Source of the DNA: Catonia carolina
Taxonomy: Eukaryota > Arthropoda > Insecta > Hemiptera > Achilidae
Direction of reading: 5' to 3'
Assembly: GCA_035578175.1 (NCBI GenBank)
Contig: JAQMRL010000002.1
Location: forward strand, 99,674,748-99,738,747
DNA: 64,000 nucleotides
The notes under the pieces were generated by a model, which was given only the letters and a program-made list of their open reading frames with translations, made no database searches and was not told where the DNA came from. Below, in pieces: positions 44,515 to 57,800 of this stretch (its first letter is position 1; each line of letters starts with the position of its first letter). A program made the translations under genes and the position numbers.

Positions 44515-46592
44515 ACAAAATATTTAATATATACTGACAAACTTTTTCAAGAGTACATATGTTTATTTAAAATAAAAATTTAATTAAATACTATACTTAC
44601 CAGTGTTCTAACGAATATTTACAATACTGTGACATACAATGATACATAACTGTTATGTTTGTCTATTGTATTGTGTATGAGTTTTGTCAGGTGAGATTAA
44701 TTACCTGTTGGTGACAGCGCTGGCCTTTGCTCAAGAGTTCATTTCTTTCTAGTACATAATGGAGGCTATGAGTCTATCAATAATTCTTTTGTCTTTTCTT
44801 GTCAATTTCTGGATGGTGTCATCTATCTACTGCTCATATTTTCTAGTACCCTTTCTTTGTGTTTATTTATCAAAAATAACTTACTCCATTTTATATAAAA
44901 AGGCATCTGTCTCTCCATCAATGGGTATTGTACGAGGTGTTGGTCAAACCGTTAGAATAATGTCAGTTGTGTAAATGAAGTGAGTTATTGAAAACCAGTT
45001 TGTACATCATAATACTTTTGTATTTAAAAACAGGTCTGTGTATCAGAACATTTATGTACAATTGTTTGGTTTTGTAAGAAATAGTGGATTAATTGAAAAT
45101 GGCCATATTTTCTTTTAATTTAAGTGTCAAGTCTTCAGTAACTTTTTGTACATAATTTAATCTACTATTAAGTTATGTAATTTAATTGTAATTTACTAGT
45201 AGCATAACTGTATTAATTGTAATTAATTAATTTGTTAATTAATAATTATTATAAGTTTAAAAAATACTAACATCATTTACGAATAACCAGATCCTTAAAA
45301 GAACCCTGATTAAACGTCACATTACAAAACAAAAATTTTGAAATTGGCCAGTGTAATGAAAAAGATTAATACATTTATATTTTAGAAAAAAGTAAAATTT
45401 TAAACCCAATATTAAACAAATTTATAAATAAAAATTAACCAGGTCACTAAATAATGACAAATTGATCTTATATACCCTTAAAATTACTCTAGAATTTCGT
45501 AACAACATGATGGTCTAAATAAATGAACTCGGTAAAAGAATAAATTTGTATAATAAAAATATTACATCATACGTGAATTTTTGTAGTCGGACCACTCTTA
45601 ATTTAAAGCTGAAGGGTCTGATATATTTTTTGATTTACAGAGGTAAAATATTGAAACTCAAAGATGTACTACAAAATTGCACATTTTAATAAACAATAAT
45701 TCCATGAAACAATAATATTGTAGACTACAGAATTGATTGAAAAACAATCACTACAAATATTTTTCACTTTACTGTGATTAACACATTCAATGGTGAGCAA
45801 TTGTGAGGTATCTCTCCCACTGGGCTGATTACTCTCGCTAGCTTTACTCACAAGCATGTTCTCCACTTGCTTTATTTACAACTATATGTTACTTGAATCA
45901 TCTAGTTTCAAAAGCAGATACATCCAAAAGTGTAAATTTTTCAGGAGAGCTGAAAAACGTTTCATTCAAAAACATGAAACGATACAACATTGTAACTTAC
46001 TTCAGAAATAGCATTAGGGTAGAGGATTTTACATACTGAATTTTAATTTTCTAATGACTAGCTTAAAAGAAATTTCGCATAATATACATGTATGTATCTG
46101 GTTTTGAAACCAAACAGGCCATCCTGCCATTATACAACATAACCTCAAACAAATGTTTGAGCCATGTCCTGTAAACATATGTTTTTCAAGGATAATACGA
46201 GGATGAATGGATGTATCTGGTTTTGCAACAAACCGGCAACTTTATGCATGTTTTTTATTAAGGATGTAGATCGATTTGAAACATATGCTTTTTACAGTGC
46301 ATATAAAAGGTTGTAAGCTGTTAGAAAATGCAAAAATATAAAATTTGAAATTTTTGGATGTACCTGGTTCTGAAACTAGACCTATGTTATTTTATAGATT
46401 TTTTTTATTTGTGACCGATACATAGATTTATGATTTGCTAACAACATAAAAGTAAATAATTCAATGGTTTTTTATTTTTAATTTTACTCAATCAGTAAAA
46501 TTTTTGTAATATCTCTAGTTTTACCCATAATTAATCATATAATTTTAAACTAAAAATATATATATTTTTATAGTACATCCAAATGTGTAAGC
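44515..46592. other. Intergenic with a recurring 20-bp motif
   Basis: ATGTAYCTGGTTYTGMAAC occurs at 46092, 46211 and 46358, and in reverse near 45902-45926. Otherwise AT-rich. A 71-codon hydrophobic plus-strand frame (44759-44974) and a 65-codon minus frame (45669-45866) are not recognisable. Confidence 0.45.
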
Positions 46593-47897
46593 TACGAGGG
46601 TAAGTCAATTACCATCCGCAATTTAGTTTATATTTTTGTTAATGTTGGCAGTACTGTCATTTTGTATTGATGACGTATGCTTCGTTTATTTGTGGTGATA
46701 TACATGCAAGTTTCAAGCTGTTAGGTTAGTTTCGTTATCACTGTCGTGCTGTTAATCATGGCTGCTCCGCTTTCTATTTTTGTACCAAAGAAGAGCACCG
46801 TTCAGTGATCTGTTTTTTGTGGTCGGAAGGTGTATCAGGGATCGAAATTCATAGAAGACTTTCAGTACAGTATGGGAACAGTGTTCTGCTACAACGGAGT
46901 GTCTACGAATGGATTGAAAAATTCAAAAATGGTCGCACAAGTGTTACGCACAATGAAGGAGCCGGACGACCGTTTACCGCTGTAAATGAAGAAAACATTG
47001 AGCGTTCACGTGAAATGATTCTCTTAGACAGATGAGTAACTATTGATGAAGTGGCACATCGTCTGCAAATTAGCCACGGTTCTGCCTACGAAATCATTCA
47101 CAACACACTTGGGTTTCATAAAGTTTGTGCAAGATGGGTCCCAAAACAACTGACACTGTTGCATAAACAAACGCACTTGGACATCTACAAAAAACATTTG
47201 AATCGCTATGGTAACGAACGGGACAACTTCTTAGACAGGATCATTACTGGTGACGAAACATGGATCCATCATTACGAGCCGGAGAGTAAACACCAGAGTA
47301 TGGAATAGAAACATCCAAATTCGCAGTGCAAGAAAAAATTCAAGACCTAACCGTCCGCAGGAAAACTGATGCTTACGGTTTTTTGGGACTCACAAAATCC
47401 AGTACTGGAACATTATCAGGAAAGGGGCACAACAATAAACAGTGTACATTACAATGAGATGCTTACTGCCAAGCTCAAGCCTGCAATTCAAAGCAAACAC
47501 TGAGGACTGCTGTCAAAAGTTGTTGTGTTGTTGCACGACAATGCCCGCCCACATACTGCTGCAACTCTCCAGAAACCCAATTTTGAAGTACTGGCTCATC
47601 CTCCATATAGTCCCGATCTTGCTCCTTCTGATTATCACTTGTTTGGTCCACTCAAAGAGACATTAAGGGGCCGTCGATTTACCTCGGACGAAGCATTGAA
47701 AGAAGCGGTGCATTCCTGGCTCGCATCTCAACCAAAAACCTTCTTTTATGAGGGCATCAGGAAACTAGAACAACGATGGACCAAGTGCGTTGAAAAGCAA
47801 TGGGACTATGTCAAAAAATAATGTACTTGTAAGTTTCCATTTAATTACAATAAAATTTTATAACTACATTGCGGATAATAATTGACTTACCCTCGTA
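46593..47897 (+). mobile_element. mariner, full length but with several stops
   Basis: TIRs TACGAGGGTAAGTCAATTA at both ends, continuing into ATCCGCAAT, with TA edges; 1305 bp, normal mariner size. The transposase frame starts MAAPLSIF (46758), shifts near 46795 into FLWSEGVSGIEIHRRLS, and has stops at 47033, 47306 and later. HHYEPESK, LLHDNARPHTA and YSPDLAPSDYHLF remain. Only 30 residues separate the second and third catalytic Asp instead of 34, which suggests a small in-frame deletion. Confidence 0.9.
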
Positions 47898-48254
47898 TTT
47901 TCCATCGATACCTGCAAAGATATTAAATTCACAGCTTGAACTGTATTCTGAAAACCCGTTAAAAATACTGTATTTATTTTGTTCCATTATAATTTTACAA
48001 TATGTACAATTTCTTAGCTAACTGAATAGAAATTACTTTCCTGAATACAGCAAGGCATAGCCTGTGCTCAGCAAATGACAATGATGAAATAATATTTACT
48101 TATTATTTATAAACTGTCAATAGCGTATGAATTAATTACAGATTACCGATCAAAATATTCTTCATTATTCTAAATTACACAATTTTTCAAATTAAAAATT
48201 AAATTATTACATAAGTTATTACTTAACTATAAATGAACAACTATAAATGAACAA
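47898..48254. other. Intergenic, nothing recognised
   Basis: AT-rich DNA with no recognised feature. Confidence 0.4.
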
Positions 48255-48780
48255 GGTGGATAAGCTCAACCAACTGCCAGACCAACGCATCATTCTTTAA
48301 GTCTACATTTAATGACACCAATCGCTGCACTAAAAATTAATTTAAGTCAGAAGGCAAAAAGTTTAAAAATTTTTGTGTCACATAATCAAATATCCTTTGA
48401 CCTCCTGATGTATTTCGTTTCACTTCCATGGCCAATCCAGGCTTAATTCTTCTTGTGCCATAATTATACTCTAAAACAACAATATTTTTTCTTTTTACTT
48501 ATAAATGTAAAGAAGGACTACTTACCTATAAATATTATGAGAACACCACACTGTTGAAACAAGAGGCTGAGCAGGCTGGGTCAAAGCCTGCTCAGCCTAA
48601 AATTATTTTAAAAATCTTTTTTTGAATCTTAATTAAAGGTTCCAAAGTTGTACAAAACGCACCACCCCAAGCTATAACTCCATATTGTATTACTGACTGA
48701 AACGTGGCAAAGTAAACTGTAGAGCCTTTTTGAAAAGTTGATTAATTGTAAGAGTATACTAAACAAGGGTATAAGATCGT
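48255..48780 (-). mobile_element. LINE reverse-transcriptase thumb fragment (CR1/Jockey-like)
   Basis: The minus strand encodes YFATFQSVIQYGVIAWGGAF then, after a break, YNYGTRRIKPGLAMEV and FDYVTQKFLNFLPSDL. This order matches the SxxSYGIxxWG..YNTR..LYNxLP end of CR1/Jockey-type reverse transcriptases. It is a broken fragment. Confidence 0.6.
48564..48598. repeat. Perfect 14-bp hairpin
   Basis: AGGCTGAGCAGGCT (48564-48577) pairs perfectly with AGCCTGCTCAGCCT (48585-48598) over a 7-nt loop. It lies inside the LINE fragment, between its coding blocks. Confidence 0.85.
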
Positions 48781-49261
48781 GTGACAAAAATTCAAAAACA
48801 AACTGCACAGTTGCAAAGAAAAAACCTTTCTAAAGGCTACACAATAGAAACAAACTGACATCCAACAGGTGGTCTCTCTTCAGAATTACTTAAAATGGTA
48901 ACAAAACCCACTAGGCGAGAAGGCAGCCTGGAAGTAACACTTACCCAATACTTGCTAGGCAAGAGTATAGCGGTGAATGTGTTAAGAATTATGTAAATGT
49001 CTTTATATTACATGGCGTATTAGTACACAAAAGTAGACAAATACATGTAAAAAGAGATTTGACAAAGTATAAAAAAGATGCTGTAATAACCTGAATAGAA
49101 GTCCGGTAAATATAAACAGTACATACATACATACATACATACTACAGTAGTATGGTACAGAAAATAAAAAATAAATTACCAGAAATTTTAAAAATTTTAA
49201 CAAGTACATGACTTGTTAAAATTTAGTTAAAAAAACTACACAGATGACCATGAAACTCTCA

Positions 49262-49373
49262 AAAATCTTTGATTAAAGGAGGAGGGAATTTAATTCAAAT
49301 TAAGGAGGATTTTTCAAGGGGATAAAATAATATTCAATTTAGGAAGTATTTAAAATTATTGAGGTCCAACTGT
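49262..49373. mobile_element. Possible pogo-like element end
   Basis: The minus strand from 49373 reads TACAGTTGGACCTCAATAAT, like the ends of Tigger/pogo elements. No partner end was found, so it is a solo fragment or chance. Confidence 0.3.
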
Positions 49374-49699
49374 ATATTAAAATTTAATCAAGAAATTTAT
49401 TTCATTTCCTAACTGATGTTTAAAATTATATTACCAATGAAGTACATTACCAACTAACCCTACAGCTACAAAAGTTATAATAAAATTTATAAAATAAAGT
49501 TCAGGCTTGACTTTTTGTATTAGTCAGTAGTGATGAGCCTTATTTAACACAACAGAAATAAGAATATTGTTACTGGATTGAGGTAGTTATCGTGATAACA
49601 GGTTACTAAAAACATCCCGTTAGCTGTTACTTTATAACACCGTGATTCAAAGCTGTTTAATAAACTGATGTACGAATGACGCTTGTCTGACTGTTACAG

Positions 49700-50516
49700 T
49701 TGTTGTTTAGGTTAACAGCTAAAAGGCTGGTTTGAACCTCTAGAGGTTTTACTAAGTAAAAACAATGAGTCGAGTGGTTTACTATTGCATTCCTCACTGA
49801 TTTGAAAGAGTATGCTTATCAGTATGCCAGGCCCTCTGACAAGCACCACTCTCCACCCTGCAAATGACACCTTCACTTCATTCACCACAGGGTCTGGCTG
49901 TATAGTGAAATTCATTATTCTCAGAGATGATAACTCTGACTAGTGTCGTTTACACCTCTACCTCTTCTGTTCTTAAATAGTTCAGTCATATAATTGGCTG
50001 GCTATGTGATAAGTCATTCCGTATAATGAGTGTAGCATTTTACGGAAGTGAAACATGTGTGATAGGGGCTGTAGAAAAGAAGAGGATAGAAGCTTTTGAA
50101 ATGTGGTGTTATAGGAAAATGTTAAAGATTAGGTGGGTGGACAAAATAAGTAATTTAGAGGTTCTTAAGCGAGTGAATGAAAAAAGAAGTACATGGAAGC
50201 ATCTTACCAAAAGAAGGGATAGGCAAGTGGGGCATATCTTAAGACATCTAGGTATTGGGCTATCAACAATGGACGGTAATACTGAGGGAGTAAATTGTAG
50301 AGGGAGGCAAAGATTAGAATACTTAAAGCAAATTACAAAGATATAGGGTGTTACAGGTATGTAGATATGAAATGACTTGCACAAGATAGAACCGCTGGAG
50401 AACTGCATCAAACCAGTTGAGAGACTGATGACAAAAAAAAATGTGATAAGAAACAGAACTATTTTTTATAGCCCTGGAACCAATTGACAGCAATTAATTT
50501 AACACTCCACCTGTCC
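49700..50516 (-). repeat. R400 copy inside the hAT element
   Basis: Reverse orientation, flanked by GTTACAG at 49693-49699 and 50517-50523. It matches 13076-13487 on both sides of the LINE insertion. About 380 bp are of R400 origin. Confidence 0.75.
50014..50440 (+). mobile_element. 5'-truncated RTE-like LINE inside R400
   Basis: The last ~100 codons and 3' end of the same family as 38169-41193 (FEMWCYRKMLKIRWVDKISN, KRRDRQVGHILRH), ending GATGAC plus A9. ATGTGATAAG flanks it at 50004-50013 and 50441-50450. The homologous R400 at 13154-13184 lacks it and represents the empty site. A frameshift after YLKQITK breaks the tail. Confidence 0.88.
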
Positions 50517-51386
50517 GTTACAGGCATGTTATAACAGTAAGGACTGTTATAACAGCATAAGACTGTTAGAACTAAATGAAGTTATCAATAACCTTTTTGT
50601 CTAATAACACTACTTTTAAGTTTAACATAACTTTTAATAACGTTATAATACTGTTATCAATACAAACACAAGGTGGAAAATCTCACTGAATCTCTCACAG
50701 ACACAAAGTTAAGACAGACAGTACTATTTCTTGTAATCAAATACAATCATGGCAAACCAAATGCAATTTTTCCCAAACACAAGAGTGGGCTGTCGCGCTG
50801 AATTTTTCATGGACACACAGCAAGGTACTACAGTTACTATGCATTGCACACTGAGCCAAGAAGTCAGCAGTCATGCCAACATAAAGGCGATGGCAGGATT
50901 AAAGTCAATACTCAAAAACTGTCCAGCAAGTCATGATGTCACCACCGGTTGGTATGTTTTGACTACCATTTTCTGTACCAATAAAGAAGCCTGTTAGTGA
51001 ATAATTTAGTTCACTTCTTTTCTGCTTGTGTCATGCTATTACCTATCACTACATTGTATTGTAGATGGACGATAACAGTGTTATTTTAATAACAGGTTAT
51101 AGATTCCTATTATCGAGCAGGCTGTTATTTTCAGTAACATGTCACAAAAAAAAATAGCTTTATTTCTCATCACTGTAGTCAGTTCAATAATATCCTAAAT
51201 AATTTATAGCTTATGTTACATTGGCCAAACAAAAAATATATTTAAGTTATTTTTAAACTTATTTTACAAATCACTGCAGAATGCGTTCATGCAAAATAAT
51301 TTACAGAATCCTTTTTAAAAAGCTTGCCTAATCTACTAAGGATACTATCTGGCAAGATATGTTACTACTTTTGAGGAATAATTATC

Positions 51387-51580
51387 TTCTTTTTTTTATT
51401 TACTTATTTAACGTCGCATCAACTACAACGGTCATTAGCGATGACATTGGGGTGTAACTGTGAAGGATGAAATGATTTTTTGTAACGTATGAAAATATGC
51501 CATGCCTGAGTGGGATTCAAACCCAGGACCGCATGATGAGAGGCGAGCATGTTACCAACTGCGCCAATGCAGCCGGCAGT
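51387..51580 (-). repeat. tRNA-derived SINE, full length, variant 3' end
   Basis: The minus strand starts ACTGCCGGCTGCATTGGCGC, has B box GGGTTTGAATCCC and the GGCATATTTTCATACGTTAC body, but a different tail (CGCTAATGACCGTTGTAGTTG, GCGACGTTAAATAAG). An approximate GATAATTWTT repeat flanks it. Confidence 0.8.
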
Positions 51581-51800
51581 AAAAATTATCATTTTTAATA
51601 CCTACATTACTTTAATTTTCAAGAGGTAGGAAGTTCTGATTAACATATAAACTAATTCAAGGCCTAACCGCATTCTTACTCTATGCAATTCTAGAGTGAC
51701 TAGCTATCACAATTTTGTTTTTATTTTCATATTCAAAATGGATAAAAACAGAAGAAAAATACTTTTGATTTGTTAATAAAATTAAGTAATTATTTCTTAC

Positions 51801-51893
51801 CTCAAGGCGATCTCTTTCGCCAGAACTAGCGTCACTGCTAACCAACATTCTACGGATATCAGTTGATTTCTGTCTCGCTCTAAAATGCCTTGG
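51801..51893 (-). CDS. Kdm2: Kdm2 post-PHD linker exon
   Basis: 93 nt (31 codons) from acceptor TTATAG| to donor [29 protein letters not shown] and then [11 protein letters not shown] form the basic segment that follows the PHD in KDM2 proteins. Confidence 0.85.
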
Positions 51894-54800
51894 CTATAAA
51901 AAAACAAATTAAATAGATTACAATTAAAAAATGTTACAACGGCAGAAATCTAATAAATAAATAATTCAATAATAAAATAATAATATAATTTTAAATGGAG
52001 GAAAACCTTTGAAAACAATATAATTCTTACTATATTTAAAATTAATATTCAAATAGAAATATTGAAGAAAAAATTAAATACTGAAAGTTTGATATAGTGT
52101 ACCAAGTTTTATTTGAAGAGAAGCAGAATGCAAATCAACATAATCTGATCTATCGCTTGGACACTAACTTCATTGTTTCATACAGAAATTGTTTTTGTCT
52201 AGCCACAATTTGTTCACTTTAGGTAAAAGTGATCACCAAAACTGCGATCAAATCTTAAATCGGCTATCTTAATTGAAGAGGAGCAGAACACAAATCAACA
52301 TGATCTATCTCTCAGACACTTACTTCATTGTTTCATACAGAAATTGTTTTTGTCTAGCCACAATTTATTCACTTAGGTAAGAGTGCTCACCAAATGGCAT
52401 GAGAAGTGATCTAATAACATGACAGCATAATGATAGTGATGTAATATTCTTAATACTTTTGGCCTACCAAAGTAAATTTATTGTAAATTTTGATTGTGAA
52501 CAAGAATGTTGTCTTATTCTGGCGGTGCTTAGCACTAACAACAATATCTTCAGTTGAAAGATCTTGACCACTAGCAATCCTTATAAATATTAAATATAAT
52601 TACACATTCCAAAAAAAAGTATTTATAAACTGTATTAAAAAGGAAAAAAACATGAATAAAAAGGGTGTATTAAGGGTTTTTAATGAGCTGAACATTTATA
52701 CTGACAAAATTTCAGTCTTTTACCTAAATACGCAAAGAAAAATTTAAACTATTGTTGGAAAAAATTGCTCCTATAACTCAAAAAAAGATATTGACCACTA
52801 GTACTAATACTCAAAGAACACCTTTTAAAATTTCTTTGGCAATTTTCACCATGCATTATCCACTACACTTCTTTAAATAATTTTTAATACAGAAAATTTT
52901 CAACAACAGATATGAATTTTACATCAAATTCTAAGTACTCTGTAATTTTACAACATAAAAATTAATTTAGTTAAAAAACACGAAAAAATAGCATAGTAAT
53001 TAAAAAACCAAAGACAGCATGATGAAATTCATTCTATCTTTAGTATCGTACAACAATGCACAAGAGACACACAACAAAAACTGTAGCTACACTTGAATAA
53101 CTGTGATATGATTACTACATATCATTTGAATGTTATATCATCAGTGAGCAGTGACTCGTAGCCAATCTTGCAAATGACATCATGTCACTACCATGTAACT
53201 GTCAAACCCATATTATTATATCATTTTAATGAGTGATTGGCCTGAGGCAAGGAACATTAGAAGTACAAAAAAATAACTTTTACAAATTTTAAACATAGAT
53301 TTTGAAAAGTCTTGTTTCAATCATCATTAGACAGACAATCTCCGGTCGATTAAAACCCAATGTAATCCAAGGATAATGGCGACTGAAAATTATTTCAAAA
53401 ACCCTGCCAAGGATTCTTCAAACCAGCCTTCAGGTTGTTGACCTGAACAATGATTAAACTAATAAATTTTAATAATTGAAAATATGCAAAAAACTTACTT
53501 TATAATCAGTGTTTTTGCCATCCCTACAACATTTTGGGCATTCCCAACTATTCGGTAAATCTTCATTTACAACACCATCTATTTCAGGACACTACAACAA
53601 AATAAACACCATAAAAAAATTATTAAAATAATGTACAAGTAATTTGATTTATACCAACAGGTTTGTTACAAAAACACAGTTATATTGAATTACTGCTTCC
53701 CTAATAAAAAAAATCCAAAACTTTTACAAGTCATCCCAATCTGAAAAAATTATTTACTCGTTACTGGTAAATTTATTTTTCTTTCTCACATATAAGTTTT
53801 ACCCTATATAAAAAATATATACATACATGGGGCTAAAGAACAAGAATATATAAAGGTTAAAGAATGATATAAAATTTCTATACACAAATATGAAAAAAGT
53901 AGTCAATAAAATTAAGATTGAATAAAAAGAAAGAATATTATGAAAAATATAAAGGCCAGAAAAAAACAGAAGAAGGTGAACAAATTTAAAGACAAAAAAA
54001 TTGTACAAGAACAAGGAACTAGAAAGAACGGCAGATACGAGGAAGAGAAGGGTCAAAATTTACAGGCATATATTAAAGATGAGCAGTTTATAAATAATGG
54101 TACAAAAATTAGCAACTTTTGATATGTAAATGATACAATCGTGTTTGGTGATACAGTAGAAGGACTTCAGAAACTGATGAACAAAATTACAGAAGTCTGC
54201 AAACAGAATGGCTTGGACATCAACACTAATAAGACTATGTTTATGAATATCAGTACAAAAAGTTCTGTGGCAAGAATCTATACAAAAACAAGACAAGAAT
54301 ACAGCGAGTCTACGATACACGTATCTGGGCATCGCTATCAATGAGTCGTGAGAAAACATGCAGGAGATCAGATGTCACATTGGAAGGGTAAGAGGTGTTT
54401 TTAATAAAATGATGTTGTTGTTCACGAGACATGATCTAAGCCTGGAAACCAAACCATGATTATGCTACGTGTTCTTGGTCTCTTCTGTAAGGTGTAGTTT
54501 TGGACCTAAACAAGGCATCTACCCACAAGCTTGGAGCCTTTGAATTATGTTTGTATAGGAGAATATTGAGGTTACCAACATAGAAATCTTTAAGAGAATG
54601 AATAAAGCCCTTACATTGTCAAGTATTGTACGCTAAAGGACCTTGGGCATAAAATGAGGAATTGGAAAAGATATGAACTGTTTCATTGCATTCTGCTACA
54701 AAAATAAATCCAGGCAGAAGAAGAATTTCCTGGCTCACCAATTTGAGGACCTGGTTTAGTAAGAGCTCCAAGGAATTGTTCCAAAGAGCCATCAACAAAG

Positions 54801-57800
54801 TGAAAATAGTCATGATGGATCCCAACTTTCGAAATGGATAGGCACAGCAAGAAGAAGAAAAATAAAAATGGAACAAAGATTAAATGGTTTATAGAAACAA
54901 GGAAGGACCTAGAAGAAATGAACAAGAAAATCATTAATACAGAAGACAGAGGACTTTTTAGGCGACAATTGCTGTTATTATCCTTACTGTAATTAACTTT
55001 ATTTATAAATAGTAATATTTTATGATCATAAACAATCACCAGTTTACGAAGACATTCAGGATGGATGATTTCATAACAGACACAACATTCCATAAGAGAG
55101 CTTGGCACAACTTTATTGTTCTTTTGAATAGGTATAACCAAAGCCTGACCCCAACCATCAAGTCCACAAACTGCACATCCAGCAGTAACTGGCAACATTG
55201 GCTGAAAAATCATTAAACAAATATTATATTATAAGAACCATAAACATTTTTTCAAAATAATAAATTACTTAATTATTTTTCTGTTATAAATAACAATTTT
55301 AGCAACAATAAAAAAAATTAGTGTTTTGCACGTGTGTAATATGAGACACTTATACACACAAACACCTGTACGTCCGTAAACTCATACAAAACTAAACACA
55401 CTCACACACAAACATAAACACACAACCTTCACACACTTGATATAAACACCAGATGATTTACCACCTCCAGATGTGAGTGATTCAACAAAAAAGAAAAAGA
55501 AAAGAGTTTCAGAAAAAAGAAAATGAATTTAAAATATTAAAAAAAAGGATTGTTGAACATTCATTCAATTTTAAACTTTTTAAGAGAAAGGACGTTTCTT
55601 ATAATTTTTAATAACAAGATTCAAAATATACGACAATTTTTATAAATAGATAAAGAGAAGAAAGATTTTAGCGATTTTAAAACATTTTTAAGAAATCTTA
55701 AGGACTTTTAAAATATTTTAAAGATTTTAAAAAACTTTAATTGTTTTTTGTGTTTTAATTGTTTTACGTGGTTGTAAAACGTATTTGTTTAACGTACTGA
55801 ATAAATAAATTTTTAGAGTATTCAATTTCTATTAATAAAAAAAAGGCAGTGAGTACAACAAAATGGTGCATCGACCGGGAAGATTCAACACATAAGAACA
55901 TTACAAACATTCAAGACACATTCAAGGAACATTCAGGAACATAACAACACTCAACAGATAATTCAACGCTAAAATTCAACAAAAACAGAGCTTCCAAAAG
56001 TAAAAAACAAAATAATAAACAACTCACATCTGAAAGGTATACCAAAGTCAACCGGTAAGTCATCTGTTACACATAAATAATCAACATAAACATGGAGGGA
56101 CAAATAGCACTGATTCTCGACCCTACTAAACTAGACGAAACCAACATTAACTTTCAACTTAGAATACGAAAAAGTACCACAACCGGAAATGTAAGACAAA
56201 AAAGACAACGATTACAAAAATTGTTAGATAACGGACGACAATTCGACCTCAATACACTACGTAGATTTGACATTGACAAACAACTAACAGACTGTCAAAA
56301 TTATTTATTAAAGTTAAGAAACGCAGAAAATTTAAATGATTTAGAAAAATACAACGCAGAAATTTTTGACGATCGACTTAACAAAATATTAGCGTTTGTA
56401 TTACCCAATAAACCAGATAAGACCATAGGCTTTCAAAATTTAAGAGAGGAGCTCGAAATTTGGAAGGCAAATGAATTGCGTGATATCGAAGCTAGACCCA
56501 AGTTCGAACAAAATTTAAATCCTGAAGAGGCAAATTTAAACAATAATTCCTTACCTGATCAACGACAAGGAATCCTTAATTCTGATCAAATTAACCTTAT
56601 ACATCATCCTGTAATACAAAATCCTATTCTTAGACAGGATGTTCCCGACATTTTAATACCAAATGCAGTAGGTAACAATAATCCCTTGTGTTTTCAACGT
56701 GAATTGAACTTTAATTGGACAAAAATTGCAAATCCAATAGAAAACGAATTAAAACATTTAACTATCACTGATGGACGTGACATTGACACATTAGTACGAA
56801 ATATTAAAATTATTAAACAGATACAGAAACGTTACGCAGTTGATTTGCCCCTGGTGTTGTTAACTCCGTTTATGACCGGTTTCACGCAACAAATTTTTGA
56901 AAACTCTATTAGGAATAATCATAATTTTGATCAATTTCATCAAGATTTAGTAAATAAATTAATTACACCAAAAATGAAAGAAATATTAAAATTAAAATTA
57001 TTGTACCGAAACCAGTCACAGACGGAGACCCTTGCAGAATACATGAAAGAAATTTTAGAGAATCATGATGTATTAAGACTAGATTTAACAGAAGGTGAGC
57101 TAATTAATGTGATTTTGACCGGTTTAAACGAGATATATGCCACACACATAGGCATAATTGGTAAACCCAATAATTTACAAGATTTTAATAAACTAGATGC
57201 TTATGTTTATGAAAGAGTTTATGCCACAACTCTTAATGATCTTGGTTTATCAAGTATGAATAATACAGACAACCTGAATACAACAGATACCACGGTACCT
57301 AGTCAAATTAAACAAAACACCTTAAAGGAAACAACATTTAACAACACCAAATCACAAACATCCCTCACAACACTAAAGTGTTTTTATTGTAATAAATTAG
57401 GACACATTAAAAGAAATTGTAAACTTTGGCAACAAAAAGGGAATTACCGTAATTCAAAAAACTAAACTCATACAAGTACGAACAACATAAACATATGGTA
57501 CGTACTTGTGGAAATAATGTAAACAAAGGTTTAAAAATAGGTAAACAAACGTCAAACTGTAATTACGCGTTAAAAGCTTTAGCAATAAAAATTAAAAATG
57601 ATACCTTTAATGCTCTTATTGATTGTGGTTCAACCCATAATGTTATTAGTCAAAAAATGTACAATCTTTTAAAAAATAAAAATGCGATTATAAAGGAGGA
57701 AAACTTTAACACTATTTGTCTTACAGCTGACAGGTTTCCCTTAGAAATAAATAAACAAGTTTGGGTCAAAATTGTATTAAGAAAATTATCTGTGAAAATA

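Larger units (their letters stand above)
49529..51175. mobile_element. Non-autonomous hAT element with nested insertions
   Basis: The left end AGTGATGAG and minus-strand right end CAGTGATGAG are flanked by a perfect 8-bp TAGTCAGT at 49521-49528 and 51176-51183, the hAT signature. The leading C is missing on the left. After subtracting the nested R400, about 820 bp remain, with many TAACAG/CTGTTA motifs and no transposase. A short open frame (50749-50997) is not recognisable. Confidence 0.8.

Noticed and set aside
45669..45866. Minus-strand open frame as a missing Kdm2 exon
   Set aside because: No F-box or LRR pattern and no convincing splice sites.
50749..50997. 82-codon frame inside the hAT element as transposase remnant
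   Set aside because: No hAT dimerisation (hATC) or BED zinc-finger motif could be recognised.
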